A stretch of DNA of 64,000 bases, taken from the NCBI RefSeq assembly GCF_029338335.1, contig NZ_CP119796.1; one strand, 5' to 3'. Shown piece by piece: positions 51,738 through 61,142 of the stretch. The stretch comes from Halomontanus rarus. GTDB taxonomy: Archaea > Halobacteriota > Halobacteria > Halobacteriales > Natrialbaceae. Made by a program: the position numbers and the translations under genes. A model generated the notes under the pieces. The model saw only the letters and a program-made list of their open reading frames with translations, was not told the DNA's origin and ran no database searches. Numbering within the stretch: position 1 is the stretch's first letter; every line of letters starts with the position of its first letter.

Positions 51738-52379
51738 ATGACCGATTCCGAGACCTTCCTCGAGACCGTCGAGACGGAGAACCAGACGCCGCTGTCCCGA
51801 TTGGGCTCCTCGAAGTCGCTGTACGCCGCGACGGAGGGGAACATCGACACCGAGCCGGTCCTGCGGGCGACCGCCGACGCGGAGTACGCCGCCTGGCAGA
51901 CCTTCGCCGGCTGGGCCGACGACGAGGATCGCGACGACGTTCGCGAGGCGTTCGAAACCATCGCCACGGCGGAGGAGAGCCACTACGAGGCCGTCCTCGA
52001 CGAACTGGGGATCGACGCCGACGATTTCGAACCCGAGGAGACGCCGGCGCTTCACGACTACCTCCGTGATCTCGAGGGGACGGTCGAGCGCCTCGGCGGA
52101 TTCGTCGGTCGCACGCTCGCCAGCGATCGCTCGAAGAGCCAGACCGTCGGCTTCTTCGTCGGCAACGCCGACCCGCAGACGGCGTCGCTGTTCCGCGAGT
52201 TCGGCGACGACCTGGACGACCAACTCGAGCGTGCGCTCGCCGAACTCGAGGGCGCCTGCGAGAGCGACGAGGACTGGGAGCGCGCCGAGGACGCGGCGTC
52301 GGGTGCGATCGAGACCGCCTACGGGGAGTACGTCGAGGTGCTCGAGGGTATGGGTGCAAACCCGAAGCCGGTCTGCTAA
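51738..52379 (+). CDS. Rubrerythrin / ferritin-like family protein
   Basis: A 213-residue ferritin-like helical protein. Helix A contains ADAEYAAWQTFAGWAD and helix B has TIATAEESHYEAVLDELG with an ExxH motif; C-terminal helices are acidic. A full rubrerythrin rubredoxin domain is absent. It may reduce peroxides or store iron. It lies 147 bases downstream of the rhodanese gene on the same strand; the shared context suggests oxidative or sulfur stress. The last residue is cysteine, which is unusual. Confidence 0.8.
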   Translation: MTDSETFLETVETENQTPLSRLGSSKSLYAATEGNIDTEPVLRATADAEYAAWQTFAGWADDEDRDDVREAFETIATAEESHYEAVLDELGIDADDFEPEETPALHDYLRDLEGTVERLGGFVGRTLASDRSKSQTVGFFVGNADPQTASLFREFGDDLDDQLERALAELEGACESDEDWERAEDAASGAIETAYGEYVEVLEGMGANPKPVC

Positions 52380-52554
52380 CTGTTCGTCGTTCGCCGTTGG
52401 CGATTTTCGACCGTCACTCGCGAGACGCTTCGTTCTCGATTCTCGATGTGTGTTTGCGAGCGCAGGCGCAAGCGTGAGTGAGAGACACTCTCTCGAGGGG
52501 AAACCGCGACCGAAAATGAGGCTCTTTTCAGGCTTCAGGTTCTGGCGACAGACT

Positions 52555-52830
52555 TCAGACGCCTTCGACCGTCTCCCGATACGACCGGATCGCCGCGAGC
52601 GCCTCGCCGATGTGTTCGGCGACGGCGGTGTCGCCCTCGTCGTCGGAAATCGACGACAGGATGTGCTCGTGGCGCGCGAGTTGCCCGTGGTCGGGACCGG
52701 ACTCGGCGTCGGCGTGACGTTCGAACTGGTCGGCCTGGGACGCGAGGCGTTCGGCAACCTCATCGTCGTCCGCCACGTCGCTGGCTTCTCGAAGCGATCG
52801 GGCCGCGGTCGCGAGTGGTTCGGTGGTCAT
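52555..52830 (-). CDS. Short helical protein, haloarchaeal family of unknown function
   Basis: A 91-residue protein beginning MTTEPLATAARSLREASDVA. Three amphipathic helices are visible, with HADAESGPDHGQLARHEHIL in the middle and a well-conserved-looking ISDDEGDTAVAEHIGEALAAI. It is highly acidic with His residues facing one side, and it may bind a metal or another protein. I recognise the layout from haloarchaeal genomes but know no function. The start is the ATG that opens the first helix; upstream codons in the frame are Arg-rich and unsupported. Confidence 0.75.
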   Translation of the reverse strand: MTTEPLATAARSLREASDVADDDEVAERLASQADQFERHADAESGPDHGQLARHEHILSSISDDEGDTAVAEHIGEALAAIRSYRETVEGV

Positions 52831-52904
52831 CGGTCGACATTCGTAGACCGCTCTCAAATTTGTGTCGACTGCGCGCTCTGAACGTCTCGTCTCGGACTCG
52901 CGTC

Positions 52905-53582
52905 TCACTCGTCGTCTCGCTCGATCGGCAACTCGTCGATGACCGTGATCGGCGTCCCCTCGAGCTCGTCTTTGGCTCGGTCCGCATCACCGAATCCGGC
53001 GCTGACGACCCGCGTGAGCGCCTCCTCGACGGTTTCGTCCAGTTCCGTGATCCGATCCGATTCGGTCTCGACGATGAAGCCCGTCGTGATGTTCGGCGAC
53101 GTCGGTAAAAAGAGGGTGACGCGGCCGTCCGCGGACATCTGTCCGGTCTTGAAAGCGGTCATCCGTGCCCCCTTCCAGGTCTCGAGTTTGACCGGTGTTT
53201 GTATCGATTTCCCCTCGCCGAACGTCGTCTCGGTGGCCGTTTTCGACGCGTTGTAGACGAGACGCACGCCGGGAACGCGATTGGCCGTGTAGTCGACGAA
53301 CTCCTCGATCAGTTCGCCGGCCGTCGTTCGGGTCAGGTTGCCGAGAACGAACGTCAGTAGCGCGACCAATCCGAGTAACGTCACCACGCGAAGGAAGCCG
53401 GCGATCCGTCTGCGGGCTTCCTCGCCGACGGGGAGCAACGGCTCGAGCGTCCCGGCGTTGAGGAGGATGCCCGGCGTGAAGTTCGCGACGAAGGAGTAGA
53501 CGATGGAGAGAATGAACAGCGTCGTCAGGATCGGCCCGAGGACGATGAGGCCCCGGCCGAAATCTCGTTTCCACGAACTCAT
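52905..53582 (-). CDS. DUF502-family membrane protein
   Basis: A 225-residue protein with two N-terminal helices (GLIVLGPILTTLFILSIVYSFV and VVTLLGLVALLTFVLGNLT). A soluble DUF502 domain follows, with IEEFVDYTANRVPGVRLVYNASKT, GVARMTAFKTGQ-like and TLFLPTSPNITTGFIVE segments. DUF502 proteins are widespread in bacteria and archaea and sit in the inner membrane; function unknown. The ATG giving MSSWKRDFGRGL is used. It is transcribed away from the MFS gene on the same strand. Confidence 0.9.
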   Translation of the reverse strand: MSSWKRDFGRGLIVLGPILTTLFILSIVYSFVANFTPGILLNAGTLEPLLPVGEEARRRIAGFLRVVTLLGLVALLTFVLGNLTRTTAGELIEEFVDYTANRVPGVRLVYNASKTATETTFGEGKSIQTPVKLETWKGARMTAFKTGQMSADGRVTLFLPTSPNITTGFIVETESDRITELDETVEEALTRVVSAGFGDADRAKDELEGTPITVIDELPIERDDE

Positions 53583-53678
53583 CCTTGTGCGTTCACTCGA
53601 GACTCTACCCACCCGACCTTTGAGTAGGTTGTGGACGACGGCCGGTAGTCGAACTCGTCGCCCCGATCGATCGTCCGG

Positions 53679-54899
53679 TCAGTAGCCGAGGCCGAACGCC
53701 TCGTTCACGGCGAGCAGTACGCAGACGACCGCCAGCAGCGCGATCAGGAAGCCGAAGGAAACGGCCCACCCGAACAGATCCGCGAGGAGGCCGACGACGA
53801 CCGACCCCGACGCGGCGACGACCATGTAGACGGTCCGGATCAGACCGAACCCGGAGCTTTGCTCGGCCGCCGAGAGGTGGTCCATGAACCGGGGGAACAC
53901 CGCCGCCGACCAGCCCATGCTCAACCCGAGCAGGACGATGCCGGCGCCGACCGCGCCGAGTTCGAAAGCGGACCCCGAACCGAAGTCCGGTGCAGCGACG
54001 GCCCCGGCCCTGGGCCCGGCGACGAGCAACGACAGGCCGGCGATACCGGCGACCATGCAGATCGCCGTCGTCACGTCGCGCCCGATTCGATCGGCGAGTA
54101 CGCCGACACCGACCTGTAACACCCCCTGGGCCACGAAGTACGCCGCGAACAGGGCCCCCGCCAGCGTCCGGGAGTAGTCGTGGTACTGGACGAAGAAGGT
54201 CGGCAAAAAGGAGGCCATCGCCTGCCACGTGAAGTCCGAGATGACGGCGATGACGCCCGTGAAGACGATCGGCGGCCGGGAGAGCAACTCGAGGATGGGT
54301 GCCAACTCGAGGCGCTCGCGCATCGGCTGGTCGGGTCGGCGCGGTTCCGTCGGTCGGATGCCACGCGTGATGAGCACGAAAAGCGGCAGGGCGAGAGCCG
54401 CGGCCACCGCGACGGCGGGTCGCCAGCCGTAGGAGACGGCGACCTGAGAGACGACGATCGGCGTCACCAGTCCGGCGATGGGTGCGCCGGCGTTGTGGAG
54501 TCCGATCGCGGTCCCGATGTCGTCGTAGATCCGGGTGAGCAGTGCGGTCGCGACGCTGTAGTGGAGGCCAGCGACGGCGCCGAGCAGAACCGTTCCCAGG
54601 ACGAAGACGCCGAAGGTGGGCGCGGCGACGATCACGAGCGCGGTCAGGCCGGTGCCGCCGACCGACGCGAGGATGACGAGACGCTCGCCGAACCGGTCGG
54701 CCAGAACGCCGCTCGGAAACTGTGCGAGCGCGTAGGCTACCCACATGCCGGTCAGCGCGAGACCGATCAGCGTGTTCGAAATCTCGAATTCGGCGGCGAT
54801 ATCGGGGACGACGGGGCTGATCGCCAGCCGGCCGACCATCGTCACGAAGAGGGCGACGGTACACAGCGTGAGGACGGTATCCCGGTATCGCCAGTGCAT
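53679..54899 (-). CDS. MFS transporter
   Basis: A 406-residue major facilitator with 12 predicted helices in two halves. It starts MHWRYRDTVLTLCTVALFV, with the loop 2-3 motif GVLADRFGERLV and a matching GVLADRIGRDVT in the second half. The RxxGR-like pattern and GAVAGLHYSVATALL are typical. The substrate is not predictable. An extended frame adds 46 residues without hydrophobic or signal features, so the internal ATG is preferred. The divergent neighbour is a DoxX gene. Confidence 0.9.
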   Translation of the reverse strand: MHWRYRDTVLTLCTVALFVTMVGRLAISPVVPDIAAEFEISNTLIGLALTGMWVAYALAQFPSGVLADRFGERLVILASVGGTGLTALVIVAAPTFGVFVLGTVLLGAVAGLHYSVATALLTRIYDDIGTAIGLHNAGAPIAGLVTPIVVSQVAVSYGWRPAVAVAAALALPLFVLITRGIRPTEPRRPDQPMRERLELAPILELLSRPPIVFTGVIAVISDFTWQAMASFLPTFFVQYHDYSRTLAGALFAAYFVAQGVLQVGVGVLADRIGRDVTTAICMVAGIAGLSLLVAGPRAGAVAAPDFGSGSAFELGAVGAGIVLLGLSMGWSAAVFPRFMDHLSAAEQSSGFGLIRTVYMVVAASGSVVVGLLADLFGWAVSFGFLIALLAVVCVLLAVNEAFGLGY

Positions 54900-55087
54900 C
54901 GGGTACGTGCCACTCCGACAGCCATTCCCCTTCCTCTTTGGAATCGCCCCGCCGTTTTCCGGGACTCGCCTCGGTGTCGGCGAACATGCGAGGTGTTCTC
55001 CAAGACTGTGACACACTGACACCCGTGCTGGATGCACCTGCAGGTGCCACGACCACGCCTATCCCGTTCAAGTCCCTCTCTCGAGTG

Positions 55088-55573
55088 ATGAGTCGGCTCT
55101 TCCAGACCACTGACCGAAGCGACAGCCAAACGACCCGGCGGGCGGAACCGACGGCCGAGACCGACCAGCAATCGCACCCGCTCACCGAAAGCACGCTGTT
55201 TCGCGCCGGACGCGTCCTGTTCGGCGGGGTGCTCGCGTTCAACGCGCTCGACAACCTCCGGAACCTCGAGGGGCGCATCGCGTACGCCGAATCCAAGAAC
55301 GCGCCCGCGCCGAACGTCTCCGTTCCCGCGATCAGCGGCGGGCTCCTGCTGGGCGGGATCGGCGTCGCGCTGTGGCGGATTCCGTCCGCAGCGGCCGCCG
55401 CAATCGCCGGGTTCCTGGTCAGTATCACGCCGGTGATGCACGACTTCTGGAATCACGACGATCCGGAACAGAAACAGCAGGAAGTGATCCACTTCCTCAA
55501 GAACACCGCGCTTCTCGGCGCAGCCCTCGCGTTCCTGAAGATCGGACAGCGAGAGGACTACCGCAACGACTGA
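55088..55573 (+). CDS. DoxX-family membrane protein
   Basis: A 161-residue protein starting MSRLFQTTDRSD. After a polar stretch of about 35 residues come four helices: VLFGGVLAFNALDNLRNLEG, ISGGLLLGGIGVALWRIPSA, AAAIAGFLVSITPVMHDFW and VIHFLKNTALLGAALAFLKI. The pattern HDFW and KNTAL near the end is typical of DoxX/DoxD-like proteins, which have been linked to quinone redox chemistry. The partner enzyme is not evident here. The ATG is set by the composition break and is divergent from the MFS gene. Confidence 0.9.
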   Translation: MSRLFQTTDRSDSQTTRRAEPTAETDQQSHPLTESTLFRAGRVLFGGVLAFNALDNLRNLEGRIAYAESKNAPAPNVSVPAISGGLLLGGIGVALWRIPSAAAAAIAGFLVSITPVMHDFWNHDDPEQKQQEVIHFLKNTALLGAALAFLKIGQREDYRND

Positions 55574-55760
55574 GCGGTCACTATCGCATCGCCTTCGAAC
55601 TACCCCGAACCCGTCGTCTTCGTGCCTTCTGACGTTCCGTTCTCAACTCACACTGTCACCCTCGAGAACGGTCCGACGGCCGGACCGCCGGCGACCGTCC
55701 TCGAGCCGACGCCATCACCCGGACCGAAGGTTCACGGTTCTGGGAGTTGCGTCCGAGTGT

Positions 55761-56819
55761 ATGACATACCGTGCGGGGATCATCGGTACCGGCGGCGTCG
55801 CTGGCATGGGCATCTACGGCGGTTCCGAAGACGACATCGACGACGATCCGGTCGACGCGAGCCACGCGGGCGGCTACCGTGCCGCCGACGGCGTCGAACT
55901 CGCCGCGATCGCCGACGTCGACGCGGACGCCCTCGAGCGGTTCGGGCGCGCGTGGGACGTTCCGGAAGCGCGTCGGTATCGCGGTCACGAGGCCATGCTC
56001 GAGGCGGAGGATCTGGACGTGATCTCGGTCTGTACGCCGTCGATGCTCCACCGCGAGCACGTCGAGGATGCGGTCCGAATCGCCGATCCAGAGGTGATCT
56101 GGTGTGAGAAACCGATCGCGTGCTCGGTCGCCGACGGGGAGGCGATGGTCGAGACCTGCGAGGACGCCGGCGTCGAACTCGTGATCAACCACTCGCTGCG
56201 CTTCCAGCGCCAGACGCAGGCGCTCCGGGCGGCGATCGACGACGGACTGCTCGGGGAGGTCCACTCGGTCGTCGCCGGCTCCAGTATGGAACTGCTCCGC
56301 GTGGGAACCCACGTGGTCGACCTCGCGGTCTACCTGCTCGAGGCGCGCGCTGCGTCGGTCGCGGGCCACGTCACCGGCGAGAACGAGGCCGCCGCACACC
56401 TCGCGGATCGACGGGTCGACGACGCCGGCGGCGGCGGGTTCGTCTGCACGGACGAGGGGACCTTCGTCACCTTCGACGGCACCGCGCCTCGCGACGCGAC
56501 CGGGTTCCACGCCCGGTTCACCGGGAGCGACGGTCAGCTCACGACGGACGTCGACGGCTGGCGCTACTGGGACGGCGACGGCACGGAGCAGGAGCCGCCG
56601 ACCGACGGCTACGCGGACGACCACGAGCAGGGCTTCGCTAACGCCGCCGCACACGCGATCGACCTCATCGAGGGAACGGCCGAAAACGTCTCGCCGGGCC
56701 GGCAGGCCTGTCACACCCTCGAGATACTCGTCGGGTTCTACGTCTCGAGCGCGACCGGCGGGCGCGTGTCGGTGCCGCTCGAGCGACCGCTGCGGGACGT
56801 GACGATCACGTCGTGGTGA
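55761..56819 (+). CDS. Gfo/Idh/MocA-family oxidoreductase
   Basis: NAD(P)-dependent sugar or polyol dehydrogenase of 352 residues. The Rossmann motif GIIGTGGVAGMGIYGG opens the protein. IWCEKPIACS carries the family's EKP motif at about 115, and LVINHSLRFQRQTQA plus a later HVVDLAVYLLE give substrate-side elements. It is the first gene of a short sugar-metabolism cluster with an acid-sugar dehydratase and a TIM-barrel isomerase. The start codon follows a spacer of 187 bases from the DoxX gene. The sugar is not identifiable. Confidence 0.92.
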   Translation: MTYRAGIIGTGGVAGMGIYGGSEDDIDDDPVDASHAGGYRAADGVELAAIADVDADALERFGRAWDVPEARRYRGHEAMLEAEDLDVISVCTPSMLHREHVEDAVRIADPEVIWCEKPIACSVADGEAMVETCEDAGVELVINHSLRFQRQTQALRAAIDDGLLGEVHSVVAGSSMELLRVGTHVVDLAVYLLEARAASVAGHVTGENEAAAHLADRRVDDAGGGGFVCTDEGTFVTFDGTAPRDATGFHARFTGSDGQLTTDVDGWRYWDGDGTEQEPPTDGYADDHEQGFANAAAHAIDLIEGTAENVSPGRQACHTLEILVGFYVSSATGGRVSVPLERPLRDVTITSW

Positions 56820-56840
56820 GCCTCGACGGTACTCACACCC

Positions 56841-58070
56841 TCAGAAAATCGACTCCTCGCCCTCGAGTGCGTACCGCTCGGCGACGTCGGGATCGATCTC
56901 GATGCCGAGTCCCGGCCCCTCCGGCAGGTCGATGCAGCCGTTCGCGAGGATCGGGCCGCTTTCGCCGGTTCGACTCACGAGATCCTCCCACCACGGCACG
57001 TCGAACGCGTGGTACTCGAGGGCGACGAAGTTGGGAACCGCCGCCGCGGCGTGGGCCGCCGCGACCGTGGCGACGGGGCTGGCGATGTTGTGAGCGACGA
57101 CCGGAATTCCCTCGAGGTCGCAGAGGTTCGCGATCCGCTTGAAGTTCCGCAGTCCGCCGCAGTTGTGCGGATCGGGCGCGGCGACGTCCATCCCCTCGGC
57201 GTCGAGCATTTCCTTGAACTCCCCCGGGTCGCGGAGGTTCTCGCCGGTCATGATCGGCACGCTGGTCGCCTCGCGCACCCGTCGATGGGCGTCGTACTTT
57301 CGGGGCGGAACCGGGTCCTCGAGCCACGCCAAGTCGTAGGGCTCGAGTTTCGTCGCCAGTCGCGTCGCCGTCTCGACCGTGAAGTTCCAGTGGAGGTCGA
57401 ACCCGAGGTCGACGTCGTCGCCGATCTCCTCGCGGACGGCCTCGACGAGCGAGACCTTGTGCTCGATCGCCTCGTTGTCGAGTCGCCGCGCGGCGGTGTC
57501 GACGTCGGCGTGGGTCCGCACGTCGAGATCGAACTTCAGCGCGTCGAAGCCGGCGTCGACGACCTCGCGAGCGGCTTCGGCGTAGGAACGCGGCGTGTAC
57601 ACCTCCCGGGGATCGACGCTCCCGGACTGGGCTTCGCCCAGCGACTCCCCGCCGTGGGTGTCACAGTATACCCGCACCTCGTCGCGGTACTTCCCGCCCA
57701 GCAGTTCGTACACCGGCACGTCGAGGACCTTCCCCTTGATGTCCCACAGCGCCATCTCGACGCCCGGCCCGGGCTCCCACATGACGTCGCGCAGGCGTTC
57801 GACGTCGAGGGGGTTCTGCCCCTCCAGCCGACCGGGGTCGTCCGGCCCGCTGCCGTGGACCTCGCCGATGCCGGACACCCCGGCGTCGGTCTCGACCTTC
57901 ACGAGCCCCCAGCGGAAGTTCCCCTGCAGAGTCATCGTCGAAACGTCTGTGATCTCGAGGTCGCGCTCGGGGGGTCGATGCGTCTCGTCTCTCGTGAAGT
58001 CCATCCACGGGACGCCGCCTCCCGGCGGGATGACGTACTCCGGCGTGTCCTCGGGTGTGTCGTCTGCCAT
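56841..58070 (-). CDS. Enolase-superfamily acid-sugar dehydratase (mandelate racemase/MLE type)
   Basis: A 409-residue protein with the N-terminal capping domain and TIM barrel. Metal ligands are in FDLHWNF (Asp), LEDPVPP (Glu) and TGENLRD (Glu); LKFDLDVRTH carries the lysine strand and VVAHNIASPVATVAA the downstream barrel end. The pattern is closest to galactonate or related acid-sugar dehydratases, which use magnesium to remove water. The start giving MADDTPEDTP follows the haloarchaeal norm with a polar N-terminus of about 30 residues. It is convergent with the oxidoreductase gene and divergent from the isomerase. Confidence 0.9.
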   Translation of the reverse strand: MADDTPEDTPEYVIPPGGGVPWMDFTRDETHRPPERDLEITDVSTMTLQGNFRWGLVKVETDAGVSGIGEVHGSGPDDPGRLEGQNPLDVERLRDVMWEPGPGVEMALWDIKGKVLDVPVYELLGGKYRDEVRVYCDTHGGESLGEAQSGSVDPREVYTPRSYAEAAREVVDAGFDALKFDLDVRTHADVDTAARRLDNEAIEHKVSLVEAVREEIGDDVDLGFDLHWNFTVETATRLATKLEPYDLAWLEDPVPPRKYDAHRRVREATSVPIMTGENLRDPGEFKEMLDAEGMDVAAPDPHNCGGLRNFKRIANLCDLEGIPVVAHNIASPVATVAAAHAAAAVPNFVALEYHAFDVPWWEDLVSRTGESGPILANGCIDLPEGPGLGIEIDPDVAERYALEGEESIF

Positions 58071-58211
58071 GCCTGTATATCTCTCGCACGCCGGTTCAAT
58101 CTTGGCCCGTCGGCCGGCAGTTCCGATTCTACGCCCTCTCGAACACGGCCGATCGCGGCAGCCACCCCCGGGACCCACAGCCTTTCACCGGCCCGGAGAG
58201 TGGTCGACACC

Positions 58212-59048
58212 ATGCGACTCGGTGGCCCGGTCGACACTGACGAATCGGATCCGAACGCGTGGATCGCCGACCTCGAGGAACGTGGCTACCGCGCTGCGGC
58301 TGCACCCGTCGGCCCGGATGCGAGCGACGAGACCGTCCGCGCCTACCGCGAGGCCGCCGAGGCGGCCGACGTCGAAATCGCCGAGGTCGGCGCGTGGGGC
58401 GCTAACCCGATCAGCGACGACCCCGAAACACGGGAGGCGGGCATCGACCAGTGCCAGCGCGCCCTCCAGCTCGCCGACGACCTGGGCGCGCGCTGTGCGG
58501 TCGACGTCGCCGGTTCTCGCGGCGAGACCTGGGACGGCCCCCACCCCGAGAACTTCTCGGACGAGACGTTCTATCGCATCGTCGACGCCGTCCAGGAGAT
58601 CGTCGACGGCGTCGAGCCCGAGGACGCCGTCTACACGCTCGAGCCGATGCCCTGGATCTACCCCCACGACGTCGAGAGCTACCGACGGCTCGTCGACGCG
58701 ATCGATCGCGAGGCCTTCGGCGTGCACTTCGACCCGGTCAACATGATCACGAGTCCCCGGCGGTACGCCCGCGACGCCGAATTCGTCCGCGAGTTCGTCG
58801 CCGAGTTCGGCGACGACATCGAGGTCGTCCACCTGAAGGACGCGACGCTGGCCGACGAACTGACCGTTCACGTCGACGAGGTCCGTCCCGGCGCCGGCGA
58901 ACTCGACTACCACGTCCTCCTCTCCGTGCTGGACGATCTGGACGACGACCTGCCGGTGCTCCTCGAGCACTTAGACGGCGAGCAGGCCTACGAGCGGGCC
59001 CGCGCCTACGTCCGCGAGGTCGCCGACGAAGTCGACGTGACGGTCTGA
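58212..59048 (+). CDS. Sugar phosphate isomerase/epimerase family protein (xylose isomerase-like TIM barrel)
   Basis: A 278-residue AP-endonuclease-2/xylose-isomerase-type TIM barrel. Metal-binding residues are in TLEPMPWIYP (Glu), VHFDPVNM (Asp) and VVHLKDATL (His/Asp), and the last strand is LLEHLDGEQ. The N-terminus starts MRLGGPVDTDESDP at the first strand. It is divergent from the dehydratase gene, 141 bases between starts. It probably acts on a keto- or aldo-sugar acid formed in the same pathway. A much longer frame upstream is the antisense of the dehydratase and is not coding. Confidence 0.9.
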   Translation: MRLGGPVDTDESDPNAWIADLEERGYRAAAAPVGPDASDETVRAYREAAEAADVEIAEVGAWGANPISDDPETREAGIDQCQRALQLADDLGARCAVDVAGSRGETWDGPHPENFSDETFYRIVDAVQEIVDGVEPEDAVYTLEPMPWIYPHDVESYRRLVDAIDREAFGVHFDPVNMITSPRRYARDAEFVREFVAEFGDDIEVVHLKDATLADELTVHVDEVRPGAGELDYHVLLSVLDDLDDDLPVLLEHLDGEQAYERARAYVREVADEVDVTV

Positions 59049-59075
59049 GCGGCGGCGCCGGTCGTCAGTGCCGGC

Positions 59076-60944
59076 TCACTCCGACTCCGCCGGGAACCGC
59101 TCGTCGAGGAAGTCCGCGAGCAGGCGGAACACGCGGATCTTGTGATCGATGTCGGTCGAGCCGTGGCCCTCCTCGCCGAGTTCCCGGTACTCGAACTCCT
59201 CGCCCGCGGTCCAGCCGCGTCGAGTCTCGAGCGCGTCGCGGAACTGCCGGGCCTGCGAGATCGGACAGCGCGGGTCGTTGACCCCGTGGAGCATCAGCAG
59301 GTCCGCCTCGATGTCCTCGACGTGAGTGATCGGACTGCGCTCGCGCCACAGCGCCTCGTTCTCCTCGGGATCGCCCATGTTCTCGCGCAGGATCGTCTTG
59401 AAGTGGGGCATCGACTCCTCGAACAGCGACGGGAGGTCGGTGATGCCGATCCAGGCGATGCCGGCGTCCCAGAGGTCGGGATACCGGACTAACTGCCAGT
59501 AGGCGCTGTAGCCGCCGTAGGAGCCGCCGAACACGGCCATTCGATCCTCGTCGATCCACTCCTTCTCTGCGAGCCAGCGGGCGCCCGCCGCGATATCCTC
59601 CTGTTCCATCCCGCCCCAGTCGCCGTGGACGGCGTTCTTGAACTCCCGGCCGCGGCCGGTCGACCCGCGGAAGTTCGGCCAGAGTACCGTGTACCCGCGG
59701 TCGACCAGAAACTGCGTGCGTTCGTCGAACGCCAGCTTGACGTCGCCGTGGGGGCCGCCGTGGACGGCCACCACGACCGGCGACGGGCGTTCCCCGCCGT
59801 CGTAGAGAACCGCACCGATCTCCGTGCCGTCCGTCGATTCGTAGGTAACGTACTCGGCGTCGGAGAACGCGTCCGGGTCGACCTCGCCGTACTCCGCCTT
59901 CCGGACCACACGGGTCTCGTCGGTCGCGGGGTCGACGGCGAGCAGCTCGTCGCGGGTGGTCGGCGTGACCCGTCCGGCCAGCACGCGTCCGTCGGCGAGC
60001 ACGCCGCTCCGTCGGTCACCGATCACCCACGAAACACCGTCGGTGAACGGCGTCCCCAGTTCGTTCCCCGTCAGATCGTAGACGACGAGCGGTTGCGTCC
60101 CGCCGTCGTTTCGCCCGGCGAAGACGTAGCCGTCGGGATGGACGAAGTACGCCCACTCGTCGACCGAGTCGTCGCCGAACCACTCGAGTTCGTCCGTCGT
60201 CAGGTCGTACAGCCCCCACCGCGAGACGTTCGTCTCGTTGTCCGAAAGCACCAGCGCCTCGCCGTCGGGCGTCCAGTCGGCTACTCCGGTCTCGTAGCCC
60301 TCGGGGCTCACCTCGAGTCGACGCGGGGTTAGCCTGTGGCCGTCAGCGTCTGCGCCGTCACCTGCCGCCGGCTCGCTTTCCGTACCGCGCTCGAGGGTCG
60401 CGACGTAGACGTCCCTGTTTTCCAGATCGTCCCGCTCGTTGGTGACGTAGGCGATCCGCTCGCCGTCCGGGTCGTACTGCGCACCGAACACCGGCCGGTC
60501 GTAGCTCGTCAACTGTCTGCTTCGATCGCGCTCGCGGTCGTACTCGTAGAGGTTCATCTGCTCGCCCGCGTCGCTGACGTACAGCAGCCGATCGCCCTCG
60601 GGAGAGACGTCCTGGAGCATACACTGCCCGTCGTCCGCGACGAGTACCCGCGTCTCGCCCTCGAGATCGAAGACGTGGATGTCGTTTTGCTCGTCGCCGC
60701 CCTCGTCCCGGTGGAAGAAGACGGCCTCGCCGTCCGGCGACCACTCGATCGGATACCGGGCGTTCCGGGGCACCTCCCCGTCGCTGACCCGAGTGAGCTC
60801 GCCCGTCTCGGGATCCAGCGTGCACAGCTCGTTGCGGCCGCTCCCGTCGTAGTAGCAGGCGATCCGCTCGCCGTCCGGGGACACGCGGGGGTGGTGGAGA
60901 CTCGGAAGGCTGGCGAGTTCCTCGAGGGGGATCTGTGGGGACAT
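59076..60944 (-). CDS. S9-family prolyl oligopeptidase-like serine peptidase
   Basis: A 622-residue peptidase with an N-terminal beta propeller (about 1-370, repeats such as ARYPIEWSPDGEAVFF and VADWTPDGEALVL) and a C-terminal alpha/beta hydrolase. The catalytic Ser is in FGGSYGGYSA, the Asp in LMLHGVNDPRCP and the His in GEEGHGSTD. It hydrolyses short peptides; there is no signal peptide, so it is cytoplasmic. It is convergent with the TIM-barrel gene (27-base gap). The start is MSPQIPLEEL. Confidence 0.93.
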   Translation of the reverse strand: MSPQIPLEELASLPSLHHPRVSPDGERIACYYDGSGRNELCTLDPETGELTRVSDGEVPRNARYPIEWSPDGEAVFFHRDEGGDEQNDIHVFDLEGETRVLVADDGQCMLQDVSPEGDRLLYVSDAGEQMNLYEYDRERDRSRQLTSYDRPVFGAQYDPDGERIAYVTNERDDLENRDVYVATLERGTESEPAAGDGADADGHRLTPRRLEVSPEGYETGVADWTPDGEALVLSDNETNVSRWGLYDLTTDELEWFGDDSVDEWAYFVHPDGYVFAGRNDGGTQPLVVYDLTGNELGTPFTDGVSWVIGDRRSGVLADGRVLAGRVTPTTRDELLAVDPATDETRVVRKAEYGEVDPDAFSDAEYVTYESTDGTEIGAVLYDGGERPSPVVVAVHGGPHGDVKLAFDERTQFLVDRGYTVLWPNFRGSTGRGREFKNAVHGDWGGMEQEDIAAGARWLAEKEWIDEDRMAVFGGSYGGYSAYWQLVRYPDLWDAGIAWIGITDLPSLFEESMPHFKTILRENMGDPEENEALWRERSPITHVEDIEADLLMLHGVNDPRCPISQARQFRDALETRRGWTAGEEFEYRELGEEGHGSTDIDHKIRVFRLLADFLDERFPAESE

Positions 60945-61142
60945 GAACCTGTTCGAATTCCGAATGGAAATACAAAACTCCTGTGGTTCGTTTTCGGACG
61001 AATTGCGCGTTCTGGTGGTCGAATCCTGGTCACCAACCGATAATCACGCTCTTTTCGTTGCGTACGTCCGATAGCAAAACGGTGATCGGCGACGCGGTGT
61101 TCTTCGCCCGGTTGGGAGACGCGAATACAGTCGACTGCGTCC

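Noticed and set aside
57009..58211. Upstream extension of the TIM-barrel isomerase by 401 codons
   Set aside because: It is entirely antisense to the enolase-superfamily dehydratase; the isomerase fold begins at the internal ATG at 58212.
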